A stretch of DNA of 64,000 nucleotides from Prochlorococcus sp. AG-409-B05 (lineage in GTDB: Bacteria; Cyanobacteriota; Cyanobacteriia; PCC-6307; Cyanobiaceae), in the NCBI GenBank assembly GCA_003216075.1, contig QCJK01000011.1, positions 1 to 64,000 on the forward strand, in the 5' to 3' direction. A model generated the notes under the pieces. The model searched no databases. It was not told where the DNA came from and saw only the letters and a program-made list of their open reading frames with translations. Position numbers and translations under genes: made by a program. This document shows, piece after piece, positions 20,359-28,809 of this stretch (the stretch's first letter is position 1; each line of letters begins with the position of its first letter).

Positions 20359-21606
20359 TTAAGTCATTCGGCGTAAGGCGAGGCAAACATTGTGGCCTCC
20401 AAAACCAAATGAGTTAGACAGCACAACATTTAATTTTTGCTCTCTAGCAGTATTAGGAACGTAATCCAGATCACAGTTCGGGTCAGGATTGGAGTAATTG
20501 ATAGTGGGGGGTATTACACCATGCCTAAGTGCAAGCACACAGGCCACAGCTTCAATTCCTCCTGATCCGCCTAAAAGGTGACCGGTCATGGATTTTGTTG
20601 AGCTCACGGGGATTTGATGAGCTCTGTCCTTAAGGACGGTTTTGATAGCTGATGTCTCGTTACTATCGTTAGCTGAAGTACTTGTGCCATGAGCATTGAT
20701 GTAATCGATGCTGTCAACATTCGTGCTTCCATCTTGTAGTGCTAGGCGTATTGCTTCAGCACCCCCAACTCCACCTGGGGTTGGTGAAGTTATGTGATGA
20801 GCATCGCAGGTTGTTCCATAACCAATAATTTCAGCATGAATTTGTGCACCGCGAGCATTTGCATGATCAAGGGTCTCAAGGACTAGTACTCCAGACCCTT
20901 CACCAATTACAAATCCATCACGTTCAGCATCGAAAGGCCTGCTAGCAGTTGCAGGGTCGTCGTTTCGAGACGAGAGAGCTTTTGCACTTGCAAATCCAGC
21001 TACTCCAAGTGGAGTGATACTGGCCTCAGCTCCGCCGCAGATCATTGCATCGGCTTTGCCGAGTTGCAGTAGACGAAAGGCATCACCAATTGCATTTGAT
21101 CCTGCAGCACATGCTGTTGCAACAGCTGAACTTGGACCTTTCGCTCCAAGCGCAATTGCTGCTAGCCCAGTGGCCATATTGGGAATCATCATTGGCACAG
21201 TAAACGGACTGACTCGGCTTGGACCTTTGTCAGCCAGAACATGAGCCTGACTTTCCATGGTTAGTAAGCCACCCACCCCAGACCCAATAATTACTCCTAT
21301 GCGAGCAGCATTTTTTTCGTTGATTATCAAGCCTGAGTCAGTAAGAGCTTGCTTTGCTGCTACGACGCCAAACTTGGAAAACCTATCCCATCTTTTTGAC
21401 TCCTTGGGTTCAAGGAATTTTGCAGGATCAAAGTTTTTGATCTCTGCGCCAAAACGACAGGCATGCCGTGACGCATCAAAAATAGTTATGGGCGCGACAC
21501 CATTTCGGCCTGATGTAAGACCGTCGAGGTATTCCTCGACGGTATTCCCAATCGGAGTTATCGCGCCGAGGCCTGTTACCACAACGCGGTGAAGACCCTC
21601 CACCAT
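20359..21606 (-). CDS. fabF: Beta-ketoacyl-ACP synthase II
   Basis: A condensing enzyme of fatty-acid elongation, 415 aa. The Cys-His-His triad is visible: Cys166 in ATACAAGSNA, His306 in NAHGTSTSAND and His343 in MTGHLLGGSGG. It starts 7 bases after the acpP stop, so the pair forms an operon that may extend to tkt. Confidence 0.97.
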   Translation of the reverse strand: MVEGLHRVVVTGLGAITPIGNTVEEYLDGLTSGRNGVAPITIFDASRHACRFGAEIKNFDPAKFLEPKESKRWDRFSKFGVVAAKQALTDSGLIINEKNAARIGVIIGSGVGGLLTMESQAHVLADKGPSRVSPFTVPMMIPNMATGLAAIALGAKGPSSAVATACAAGSNAIGDAFRLLQLGKADAMICGGAEASITPLGVAGFASAKALSSRNDDPATASRPFDAERDGFVIGEGSGVLVLETLDHANARGAQIHAEIIGYGTTCDAHHITSPTPGGVGGAEAIRLALQDGSTNVDSIDYINAHGTSTSANDSNETSAIKTVLKDRAHQIPVSSTKSMTGHLLGGSGGIEAVACVLALRHGVIPPTINYSNPDPNCDLDYVPNTAREQKLNVVLSNSFGFGGHNVCLALRRMT

Positions 21607-21613
21607 GAGAACC

Positions 21614-21856
21614 TCAGGCCTTTTTGTCTTCTATGTACTTGACGGCATCACCAACAGTGGCAATACCTTCAGCAGCCTCATCAGGGATCTCAATATCAAA
21701 GGCCTCTTCAAGAGCCATGACTAGCTCGACAGTATCGAGGGAGTCAGCTCCGAGGTCATTTTGAAAGTTGGACTCTGGTTTTACCTCGCCAGCATCAACG
21801 CTGAGTTGCTCGGCAACGATAGTACGCACTTTTTCAAGGATCGCTTCCTGGGACAT
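21614..21856 (-). CDS. acpP: Acyl carrier protein
   Basis: An 80-aa acidic carrier with the phosphopantetheine attachment Ser39 in [11 protein letters not shown] chose ATG 21856 ([10 protein letters not shown]) over one at 21880, which adds 8 residues not seen in the family. Followed closely by fabF. Divergent from psaC. Confidence 0.97.
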   Translation of the reverse strand: MSQEAILEKVRTIVAEQLSVDAGEVKPESNFQNDLGADSLDTVELVMALEEAFDIEIPDEAAEGIATVGDAVKYIEDKKA

Positions 21857-21911
21857 AGCCGTGAAGACGGGACCCCTCATCCTACGAGTTGAAGTAAGTA
21901 GTTAACAACAG

Positions 21912-21923
21912 TGACGGGTGTGA
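21912..21923 (+). promoter_or_regulatory. 12-base element upstream of psaC, shared with psaD
   Basis: TGACGGGTGTGA occurs here, 70 bases before the psaC ATG, and again at 62106-62117, 84 bases before the psaD ATG, in the same orientation. By chance such an exact match between two promoter-sized windows should be rare (below about 1 in 1000). It could be a binding site or an early transcript motif. Its function is inferred only. Confidence 0.35.
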
Positions 21924-21990
21924 CATGAAAATGTGTAAGTTCGCTTAATCAAGGTAAAGTTTGATTCAGGCAAGTTCCGGAACGGACTAA

Positions 21991-22239
<249 letters not shown>

Positions 22240-22297
22240 GCTTTCTTTATCAAAGAATTTGGGTTAGCTTTCTTTTGTTAGCTAGCCCCATAAGGTC

Positions 22298-22317
22298 AGC
22301 CCGGCACTGCCCGGGCT
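22298..22317 (+). terminator. Hairpin between psaC and glmS
   Basis: AGCCCGG (22298-22304) pairs with CCGGGCT (22311-22317) around a 6-base loop, followed by TAATTT and the glmS ATG at 22324. It could end psaC transcription or lie in the glmS leader and affect its translation. The T-run is weak. Confidence 0.5.
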
Positions 22318-22323
22318 TAATTT

Positions 22324-24228
22324 ATGTGTGGAATCGTTGCAGTAATTGGTTCTCAAGAAGCAGCTCCGTTGCTTCTTAGTGGTCTTCGTCAACTTGAATA
22401 TCGAGGTTATGACTCCGCTGGGCTGGCGACAGTCGGAGCAGATAAAGGTGATCATTTGGCAACATTGACTTGTCGGAGAGCAAAGGGCAAACTGAATAAT
22501 CTTGCCGAATTAGTTGATAGAAAGGGTTCTCCAGGTCATCTAGGTATTGGACATACACGCTGGGCTACTCATGGCAAACCAGAGGAGCATAATGCTCATC
22601 CTCATAGAGATTCTTCAGGTTCTTTAGCTGTTGTTCAAAACGGCATTATTGAAAATTATAGATTTTTGCGAAATGAGCTTGAGTCTGAAGGTATTGAATT
22701 TGCGTCTGAAACAGATACTGAAGTAATTCCTCATTTGATAGCTCGGGAAATCAAGCATCTTCAGACAAATGGATGTTCCTCTAGTGGCTCAATTCTTTTA
22801 GAAGCAGTGCAGAAGGTCTCTCTGCAATTGAAGGGGGCATATGCACTTGCAGTTGTTTGGGCTGAAACACCAGATGCTTTGGTTGTGGCAAGAAGACAGG
22901 CTCCATTGGTTATTGGTCTAGGGGAAGGTGAATTTCTTTGTGCAAGTGATACTCCAGCATTGGCCGGTTTTACTAGAACAATTTTGCCGATGGAAGATGG
23001 TGAAGTTGCTTTATTAACTCCTTTAGGTATTGAGTTGTATGACCATACCGGTCAACGTCAAAAAAGAAGTCCTTCATTTTTAACTAGTGCTGAGCATGTT
23101 GTTGACAAGAGAAATTTTCGTCATTTTATGTTGAAGGAAATTCATGAACAACCAGAAACAGCTGAACTTTGGGTGGCTAGACATTTACCTAATGGATTAC
23201 CTGAAGAAGTTCCAGTAGCCCTTCCTTTTGATAAGAGTTTTTATGAAGGTATAGAGCAAATACAAATATTGGCTTGTGGTACAAGTCGACATGCGGCGAT
23301 GGTTGGTGCTTATTTACTGGAACAATTTGCTGGAATTCCAACCTCAGTATTTTATGCAAGTGAATTTAGATATTCCGCACCTCCTTTAGTACCCAACACG
23401 TTGACAATTGGGGTGACTCAATCTGGTGAGACAGCTGATACGCTTGCTGCCTTATCTATGGAATCAGAAAGAAGGAATTCACATGTTAATTCAGCTTATT
23501 CTTCTAGACAATTAGGTATCACTAATAGACCTGAAAGCTCATTAGCTCGGCAGGTCACTAATATTCTTGATATTGGAGCAGGTATCGAAATAGGTGTTGC
23601 TGCAACTAAGACTTTTCTTGGGCAATTATTTGCTTTTTATGGTTTAGCTCTTAATTTTGCTGCTCGTAGAAATAGTCGTCAACCTGATGAGATAAGGACC
23701 TTATTAGAAGAGCTTAGAAGTGTACCGAATCAGTTAAAGGTTTTGATTGAGAAACATGATCAGTTGTCTGAAGATTTAGCTCCTCGTTTTTCTGGAACTC
23801 AGGATGTTATTTTCCTAGGGAGGGGAATTAATTATCCAATTGCTTTAGAAGGAGCGCTCAAGTTAAAAGAAATTAGTTATATACATGCAGAAGGGTATCC
23901 TGCAGGTGAAATGAAACATGGTCCTATTGCCTTATTAGAGCCACGTGTACCAGTCATTTCTATAGCAACGCCAGGAGTTGTATTTGAAAAAGTCCTTAGC
24001 AATGCCCAAGAGGCAAAAGCTAGAGATGCGCAACTTATAGGTATTGCTCCAGAAGGTCCAGAAACAGAAATTTTTGATGCACTTATGCCAATTCCAGAAG
24101 TTAGTGAATGGATTAGCCCTTTGCTATCAGTTGTTCCTATGCAATTGCTTAGTTATCACATTGCAGCCCATAGAGGTCTAGACGTAGATCAACCTAGAAA
24201 TCTTGCTAAGAGTGTCACGGTTGAATAG
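22324..24228 (+). CDS. glmS: Glucosamine-6-phosphate synthase (glutamine-hydrolysing)
   Basis: Makes glucosamine-6-phosphate from fructose-6-phosphate and glutamine, the first step to UDP-GlcNAc. The N-terminal Ntn glutaminase starts MCGIVAVIG with nucleophile Cys2. Two SIS sugar-isomerase domains follow (CGTSRHAAM, SQSGETADTL), and the tail ends NLAKSVTVE. 634 aa, slightly longer than the usual 610. The ATG sits directly after the hairpin. Confidence 0.97.
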   Translation: MCGIVAVIGSQEAAPLLLSGLRQLEYRGYDSAGLATVGADKGDHLATLTCRRAKGKLNNLAELVDRKGSPGHLGIGHTRWATHGKPEEHNAHPHRDSSGSLAVVQNGIIENYRFLRNELESEGIEFASETDTEVIPHLIAREIKHLQTNGCSSSGSILLEAVQKVSLQLKGAYALAVVWAETPDALVVARRQAPLVIGLGEGEFLCASDTPALAGFTRTILPMEDGEVALLTPLGIELYDHTGQRQKRSPSFLTSAEHVVDKRNFRHFMLKEIHEQPETAELWVARHLPNGLPEEVPVALPFDKSFYEGIEQIQILACGTSRHAAMVGAYLLEQFAGIPTSVFYASEFRYSAPPLVPNTLTIGVTQSGETADTLAALSMESERRNSHVNSAYSSRQLGITNRPESSLARQVTNILDIGAGIEIGVAATKTFLGQLFAFYGLALNFAARRNSRQPDEIRTLLEELRSVPNQLKVLIEKHDQLSEDLAPRFSGTQDVIFLGRGINYPIALEGALKLKEISYIHAEGYPAGEMKHGPIALLEPRVPVISIATPGVVFEKVLSNAQEAKARDAQLIGIAPEGPETEIFDALMPIPEVSEWISPLLSVVPMQLLSYHIAAHRGLDVDQPRNLAKSVTVE

Positions 24229-24230
24229 AG

Positions 24231-25691
24231 CTAATCGTTGTTTGTTGTTTGAATGCGTCCATAGCAGTCTTCAAAACGAATAATGTCATCTTCTCCTAAA
24301 TAAGCACCACTTTGGACTTCAATTAATTCAACTGGCATTCGACCTGGATTGGTCAGACGATGTTTACAGCCTAAGGGGATATAGGTGCTTTCGTTTTCTC
24401 CAATTAAATATTTTTCACCATCTTTTTCAACTAATGCGGTTCCTTTTACTACAACCCAATGTTCTGCACGGTGATGATGCATCTGTAGTGAAAGGCTTGC
24501 ACCTGGTTTTACTTCTATTTTTTTGACTTGCCAGCGGCTTCCTTCAACTATGCCTGTGTAGTTACCCCAAGGTCGATAGATTTTTCGATGAGCCTTTGCT
24601 TCAGGACTTCCATCAGCTTCTAGACGTTTAACGATTGTTTTGACATTTTGAGCTTGGTTCCGATTTGCAATGAGCACTGCATCATCAGTTTCAACGACTA
24701 CTAGATCCTCTATTCCAAGTCCAACTAAAAGCCTATGTTCGCTTCTTAAATAACAATTTTTAGTTTCTTCTGCGATTACATTTCCTCTGAGCACATTTCC
24801 ATTTTGAGCCCTATTCGCAGTTTCCCAAAGTGCACTCCAACTTCCTACATCACTCCAACCCGCATTGAGAGGTAAAACAGTGCCAAGTTTTGTCTTTTCC
24901 ATTACAGCGATGTCAATAGCTATGTTTGGACATTGTGAGAAGGCTTCTTTTTCTAATCTTAAAAATTCCAAGTCTGTCGAATCTTGTTCTAGTGCCAATT
25001 GGCATGCTCTAATTACTTCAGGAGCAAGTCGCTTCAGCTCTTGAATCATTACGCTTGCTTTAAATAAAAACATTCCACTATTCCAAGTAAATCTTCCATC
25101 TGTTAGAAATTTCTCAGCAGTCTTCTTGTCAGGTTTTTCTACAAATCTTGCAATATCAATTCCTATGGGGGTATCATTTTTCCCTAACGGCTCAACAGCT
25201 TCTATATAACCGTATCCAGTTTCTGGAGAAGTAGGAATGATCCCAAAGGTGACCAGTCTTCCATTATCGGCATGAATTCGTCCTGCTTCGATTACTTGAA
25301 GGAATTGATCAACATCACTAATAAGGTGATCTGCCGCTAATACGAGAAGTAATGGATCATTCCCTTGCTCAATTGCCTGCAGAGCCGCTACTGCTACGGC
25401 AGGGGCTGTATTTCGCCCTATAGGCTCCAAAATAATCGCCTTTGGCTGAACATTAATTTGTCGCATTTGTTCGGCAACTATGAAGCGATGATCTTCATGA
25501 CATATCAATAGGGGATTCGATAGTCCTTGAAGGTCTTTAAGCCTTTGTTGGGTTTGCTGAAGAAGGGTTTCTTCATTATTGCCATTCAATGCCCAGTACT
25601 GCTTTGGGTAGCTAGCCCTTGAGAGAGGCCAAAGGCGAGTGCCAGTGCCACCACAAAGAATTACTGGAACCAGGGAAGAAGTTATGGTCAC
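24231..25691 (-). CDS. manC: Mannose-1-phosphate guanylyltransferase / mannose-6-phosphate isomerase
   Basis: A 486-aa type II fusion. The N-terminal nucleotidyltransferase has the signature GGTGTRLWPLSRASYPKQ. The C-terminal cupin isomerase domain has RPWGNYTGIVEG, the metal-ligand region LQMHHHRAEHW and PLGCKHRLTNPG. It makes GDP-mannose for polysaccharides or glycolipids. Its stop lies 2 bases from the convergent glmS stop. Confidence 0.94.
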   Translation of the reverse strand: MTITSSLVPVILCGGTGTRLWPLSRASYPKQYWALNGNNEETLLQQTQQRLKDLQGLSNPLLICHEDHRFIVAEQMRQINVQPKAIILEPIGRNTAPAVAVAALQAIEQGNDPLLLVLAADHLISDVDQFLQVIEAGRIHADNGRLVTFGIIPTSPETGYGYIEAVEPLGKNDTPIGIDIARFVEKPDKKTAEKFLTDGRFTWNSGMFLFKASVMIQELKRLAPEVIRACQLALEQDSTDLEFLRLEKEAFSQCPNIAIDIAVMEKTKLGTVLPLNAGWSDVGSWSALWETANRAQNGNVLRGNVIAEETKNCYLRSEHRLLVGLGIEDLVVVETDDAVLIANRNQAQNVKTIVKRLEADGSPEAKAHRKIYRPWGNYTGIVEGSRWQVKKIEVKPGASLSLQMHHHRAEHWVVVKGTALVEKDGEKYLIGENESTYIPLGCKHRLTNPGRMPVELIEVQSGAYLGEDDIIRFEDCYGRIQTTNND

Positions 25692-25746
25692 TTTTGACGA
25701 TTTTGTTCTCTAAGAATCGCCCACATGGTTCGCTTTTGTCGATCTC

Positions 25747-26283
25747 TCATAGCTCTAGAAGGCCAGGGGGTGGGGTAATCCTGAGCCAACCTTCCTCTAG
25801 GTTTACTTCTGGAACAATTGATTGCACAAAAGGTATTAATACAGTTTTCCCTTTAAAAAGCTTGACTTTTAACAAGTCATTGCCGCCACTGATTAGATCA
25901 ACAACTTTGCCGATAGGAGGTCCTTCTTTAGTTAGCCTTGCTTCTAAGCGTAATAGATCTAAAAAATGGAACTCATCCTTGGCCATTTTGGGTCTGTTTT
26001 TGGCCTCTACCAGCAAGTTTTGCCCAATAAGAGCTTCGGCTTCTGTTCGATTGTTAAGGCCTGCAAAACGAACAACATAAATTGATTTTCCTGGTAGTTT
26101 TCGTCCTGCAAGTAATTGAATTTCTCGAGGATGCTGTTTTGCTTCTTCTTTTTGAACCCACCGTTTCCCTGGTTTGATAAATCTTTCCGGGAAGTCACTA
26201 CTTGGATTGACTCGTAGCTCTCCTGTAAGTCCTTGAGGTGCAACTAGCTTCCCAACGATCAGCCAGGTGTCTGCATCCAACAT
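25747..26283 (-). CDS. rimM: Ribosome maturation factor RimM
   Basis: A 30S maturation factor that binds S19. The N-terminal RimM domain reads [18 protein letters not shown] and the PRC-barrel domain includes DLLKVKLF and [14 protein letters not shown] chose ATG 26283 (178 aa). An ATG at 26325 would add 14 residues not typical of the family. It lies 55 bases upstream of manC on the same strand and is divergent from ndhS. Confidence 0.93.
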   Translation of the reverse strand: MLDADTWLIVGKLVAPQGLTGELRVNPSSDFPERFIKPGKRWVQKEEAKQHPREIQLLAGRKLPGKSIYVVRFAGLNNRTEAEALIGQNLLVEAKNRPKMAKDEFHFLDLLRLEARLTKEGPPIGKVVDLISGGNDLLKVKLFKGKTVLIPFVQSIVPEVNLEEGWLRITPPPGLLEL

Positions 26284-26336
26284 GGAAAAAAGAGAATTAA
26301 TTGGTGAGTTGGACGATTTATGCAATTATTTTATGA

Positions 26337-26522
26337 GTGCTTTCTAAAACTTTGCTGATTTTGCCTGGTTCTTCAGTAGTAGTTAAAGACATTACTTCTA
26401 TTTACAATGGCTATACGGGTTGCGTTCAACGAGTGAGTGCTGATAGAGCAGCTGTTCTGTTTGAAGGTGGTAATTGGGATAAATTGGTGACATTTCCCAT
26501 TAAGAATCTTGTACTGGCTTGA
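26337..26522 (+). CDS. ndhS: NDH-1 subunit NdhS (DUF3252, ferredoxin-binding)
   Basis: A 61-aa SH3-like protein. ILPGSSVVVKD, GYTGCVQRVSADRAAVLFEG and NWDKLVTF match the NdhS family, which forms the ferredoxin docking site of the cyanobacterial NDH-1 complex in cyclic electron flow. The start is GTG 26337 or possibly TTG 26352. The 3' end overlaps rnc on the other strand by 23 bases. Confidence 0.85.
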   Translation: MLSKTLLILPGSSVVVKDITSIYNGYTGCVQRVSADRAAVLFEGGNWDKLVTFPIKNLVLA

Positions 26523-27285
26523 CTTCTTGATTATTCACTTTTCTTAGCTTTTTTAAAGCAAGTCGAGCAGCTTCTTTCTCCGCATCTTGTCTAGATCGAC
26601 CCCATCCCTGACCAATTGGCTTTCCATTTAAGTGGACTTTGCAAAAGAACCTTCTTGGATCGCCATGTTGTTGGCTTTTCTCTGAGCTTTGATAGTTCGG
26701 AAGTTTCATGCCTTGACTTTGGCTCCACTCTTGAAGAGCAGATTTTGAGTTTTGTTGATGTGGGTCATTTAAAACTGCAGCACTGGCTTCTTTCCAATAT
26801 GGATATAACCATTTGTGAATAGCCGTTAGATCTCCAAGGCATTCATATAAGGCTCCAATAAGTGCTTCAGTTGCTTCTGCTTGAAGAGTTGCTTTCGCTG
26901 AGTCATCACCAGCTGCTTTGGGCCCAATAATTAAAACTTTCTCTATTCCAATTTGATTCCCAACTTTTGTGAGCCATTTGTCACTAACAATTTGTGCACG
27001 TAGTGCGGATCTTTCTCCAACGGTCATATGTGGGAAATTTTTGCTGATAAATTCTGAGGCAACTAGTCTGAGTACTGCATCACCAAGGAATTCCAGCCTC
27101 TCATGATTGATATCAGCTTGGGCTGAAGTATGTGTTAGGGCTTCATTGATAATTGCAAAGTATCTTTGGGAATTCTTTGTATTGAATATTGTGTCTTCTG
27201 GCTTAATTTCTAATCGCTGAAGTAGTTGGTATAACTGACTAGTTCTTGACTTAGAGATGGGATATTTATTATTTGTTTTCATCAT
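26500..27285 (-). CDS. rnc: Ribonuclease III
   Basis: A double-strand RNA endonuclease for rRNA and mRNA processing. The catalytic signature ERLEFLGDAVL, the second acidic motif EALIGALYE and a C-terminal dsRNA-binding domain (NSKSALQEWSQ, GWGRSRQDAEKEAARLAL) are visible. 261 aa, with a slightly extended N-terminus; MMKTNN offers two adjacent ATG starts. The 3' end overlaps ndhS. RNase P RNA lies just upstream, also on the minus strand. Confidence 0.95.
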   Translation of the reverse strand: MMKTNNKYPISKSRTSQLYQLLQRLEIKPEDTIFNTKNSQRYFAIINEALTHTSAQADINHERLEFLGDAVLRLVASEFISKNFPHMTVGERSALRAQIVSDKWLTKVGNQIGIEKVLIIGPKAAGDDSAKATLQAEATEALIGALYECLGDLTAIHKWLYPYWKEASAAVLNDPHQQNSKSALQEWSQSQGMKLPNYQSSEKSQQHGDPRRFFCKVHLNGKPIGQGWGRSRQDAEKEAARLALKKLRKVNNQEVKPVQDS

Positions 27286-27351
27286 TATTAGTTCCAGAAC
27301 TTGAGTAACAACTTTTGTTGCGATTTCAAGGAATTACATATGATGAAATTG

Positions 27352-27742
27352 TGAAAGCAGGTTGTAAGCCGGGTTCTGTTCACTATCCATGAAGAGAGTG
27401 GGCGATCATCTATCTGGGACTGTCGTTACCGACAGCCTCTAGCGGCTCTTTAGTTGGGACTAGGCAAATGGCCAGCCGATGTCCCTTGACCTTGCTCCCG
27501 GCCGGGGTTTACCAAGCCAGTACCTCTCGATACTGCTGGTGCGCTCTTACCGCACCTTTGCACCCTTGCCTGTGCTGTTAAAGCCATCGGCGGTGTGTTT
27601 CTGTGGCACTGTCCTCACGGTTGCCCGCACTGGGAATTACCCAGCAAGCCTGGCCATTAGGGAGCCCGGACTTTCCTCAATCGAGTTGTTATTGCCATGA
27701 GACAGTAACAACTCGATCGCGATCACCTCTTCCTGCTTTCAC
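27352..27742 (-). ncRNA. rnpB: RNase P RNA
   Basis: Read on the minus strand, the 5' part contains GAAAGCAGGAAGAGG and the universal GAGGAAAGTCCGGGCTCCC. The 3' end closes the helix with ACCCGGCTTACAACCTGC and GCTTTC pairs with GAAAGC. About 390 nt fits cyanobacterial type A RNase P RNA. It cleaves 5' leaders of tRNAs. Ends are estimated to a few bases from the closing helix. Confidence 0.95.
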
Positions 27743-27778
27743 AGTCCATAATGCCTCGAAGGCATAATTCAATCTAGT

Positions 27779-27852
<74 letters not shown>

Positions 27853-27946
27853 TGATTAAAAAATTGTTTCAGGTGGTCGGTACTACATTTGGTGCCTTAG
27901 GAAAGCTCGACACTCTTGCTAGCGTTGGTGAAGTGAAACAGTCTCC

Positions 27947-28285
27947 ATGACCCAGCTTCACGATCTTCGACTACGCCTGCTGATTCAGCAGGAAAGCGAA
28001 AATATCGCGAATTCTCACCCCGCTGAATTAGATCTTTCTGTAGTTCAGGCCCGTTGTTTGTGTTGGCTTGCTTTGTTAGCCGAGGCTCACGAAGATCAAG
28101 CTAATGATGCAGAAAGCAGAGGTGATACTGAGCAAGCAATGGGTTGGTTTGCTGATTCGATGCGACTTAGGGATGTAATTCAGGTTGTCACAACAATTGA
28201 AATCCCTCTCCCTGACTGTCTTGAAGCTGAAGCTACTGAAGCGATCGAGGATGACTCTGCAGATGGTCCATCTTTCGCGGCATAG
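27947..28285 (+). CDS. Small conserved protein of unknown function
   Basis: A 112-aa soluble, acidic protein with two predicted helical segments (SVVQARCLCWLALLAEAHED and GWFADSMRLRDVIQVV) and an acidic low-complexity tail. No domain recognised. It lies between tRNA-Arg and another small conserved gene on the same strand, 37 bases apart. Confidence 0.7.
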   Translation: MTQLHDLRLRLLIQQESENIANSHPAELDLSVVQARCLCWLALLAEAHEDQANDAESRGDTEQAMGWFADSMRLRDVIQVVTTIEIPLPDCLEAEATEAIEDDSADGPSFAA

Positions 28286-28322
28286 TAGATGGCATGATGG
28301 AAGTAGCTAGAGGGACTTTTAG

Positions 28323-28778
28323 GTGCCTGAAGAGCCCTGTCAATGCCCTGACTGTCAAAGGTTCTATAGAGAACATGACCGTTTGATTAGGGAGCGCCCT
28401 ACTCTGAGACAACAACAAGAGTTGAATTGGGCTGCACTTCAATCTTTTAGAACTCTTTCAGGGCGTGTGCTTGAAGATCTTCAGAAGCAATATGGTTCAA
28501 GGACTGATGAGAATTCTTCTCTAGTTAATGGTCCTGGTGAATTGGATGATCAATCGGATGCTTTGCAACAAGCAATAGCTGAATTGGAAAATATTAATGC
28601 GCACCTTTTTTCTATCGAAGCATTGATGGAAAGAATATTTGATGTCAGGGTTCCGGATGTAGTTGAGAAAAAATTCAAAGAAATTGCTGGAGAGCTTGCT
28701 CCTGATCCTTTGAATGCAGACCGTTTGCGCTTGAATCGTCTTTTACATCAGACGCCAGATCTACCTGATCGAAACTGA
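28323..28778 (+). CDS. Conserved protein with an N-terminal Cys cluster
   Basis: 151 aa, GTG start at 28323. The N-terminus CQCPDCQRFY has three closely spaced cysteines that could bind zinc, although a full four-ligand site is not evident. The rest is helical and charged, with a likely coiled coil near residues 75-115 (QSDALQQAIAELENINAHLF). No function recognised. Confidence 0.7.
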   Translation: MPEEPCQCPDCQRFYREHDRLIRERPTLRQQQELNWAALQSFRTLSGRVLEDLQKQYGSRTDENSSLVNGPGELDDQSDALQQAIAELENINAHLFSIEALMERIFDVRVPDVVEKKFKEIAGELAPDPLNADRLRLNRLLHQTPDLPDRN

Positions 28779-28809
28779 TTCCTTACAATTTCTAAAGTCA
28801 TTAATTTTG

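Noticed and set aside
22298-22317. Riboswitch (glmS ribozyme) before glmS
   Set aside because: Only a single short hairpin is present; the glmS ribozyme core is far larger and is not visible.
25619-26080. 153-codon plus-strand frame
   Set aside because: Antisense to manC and rimM, both of which have strong family motifs.
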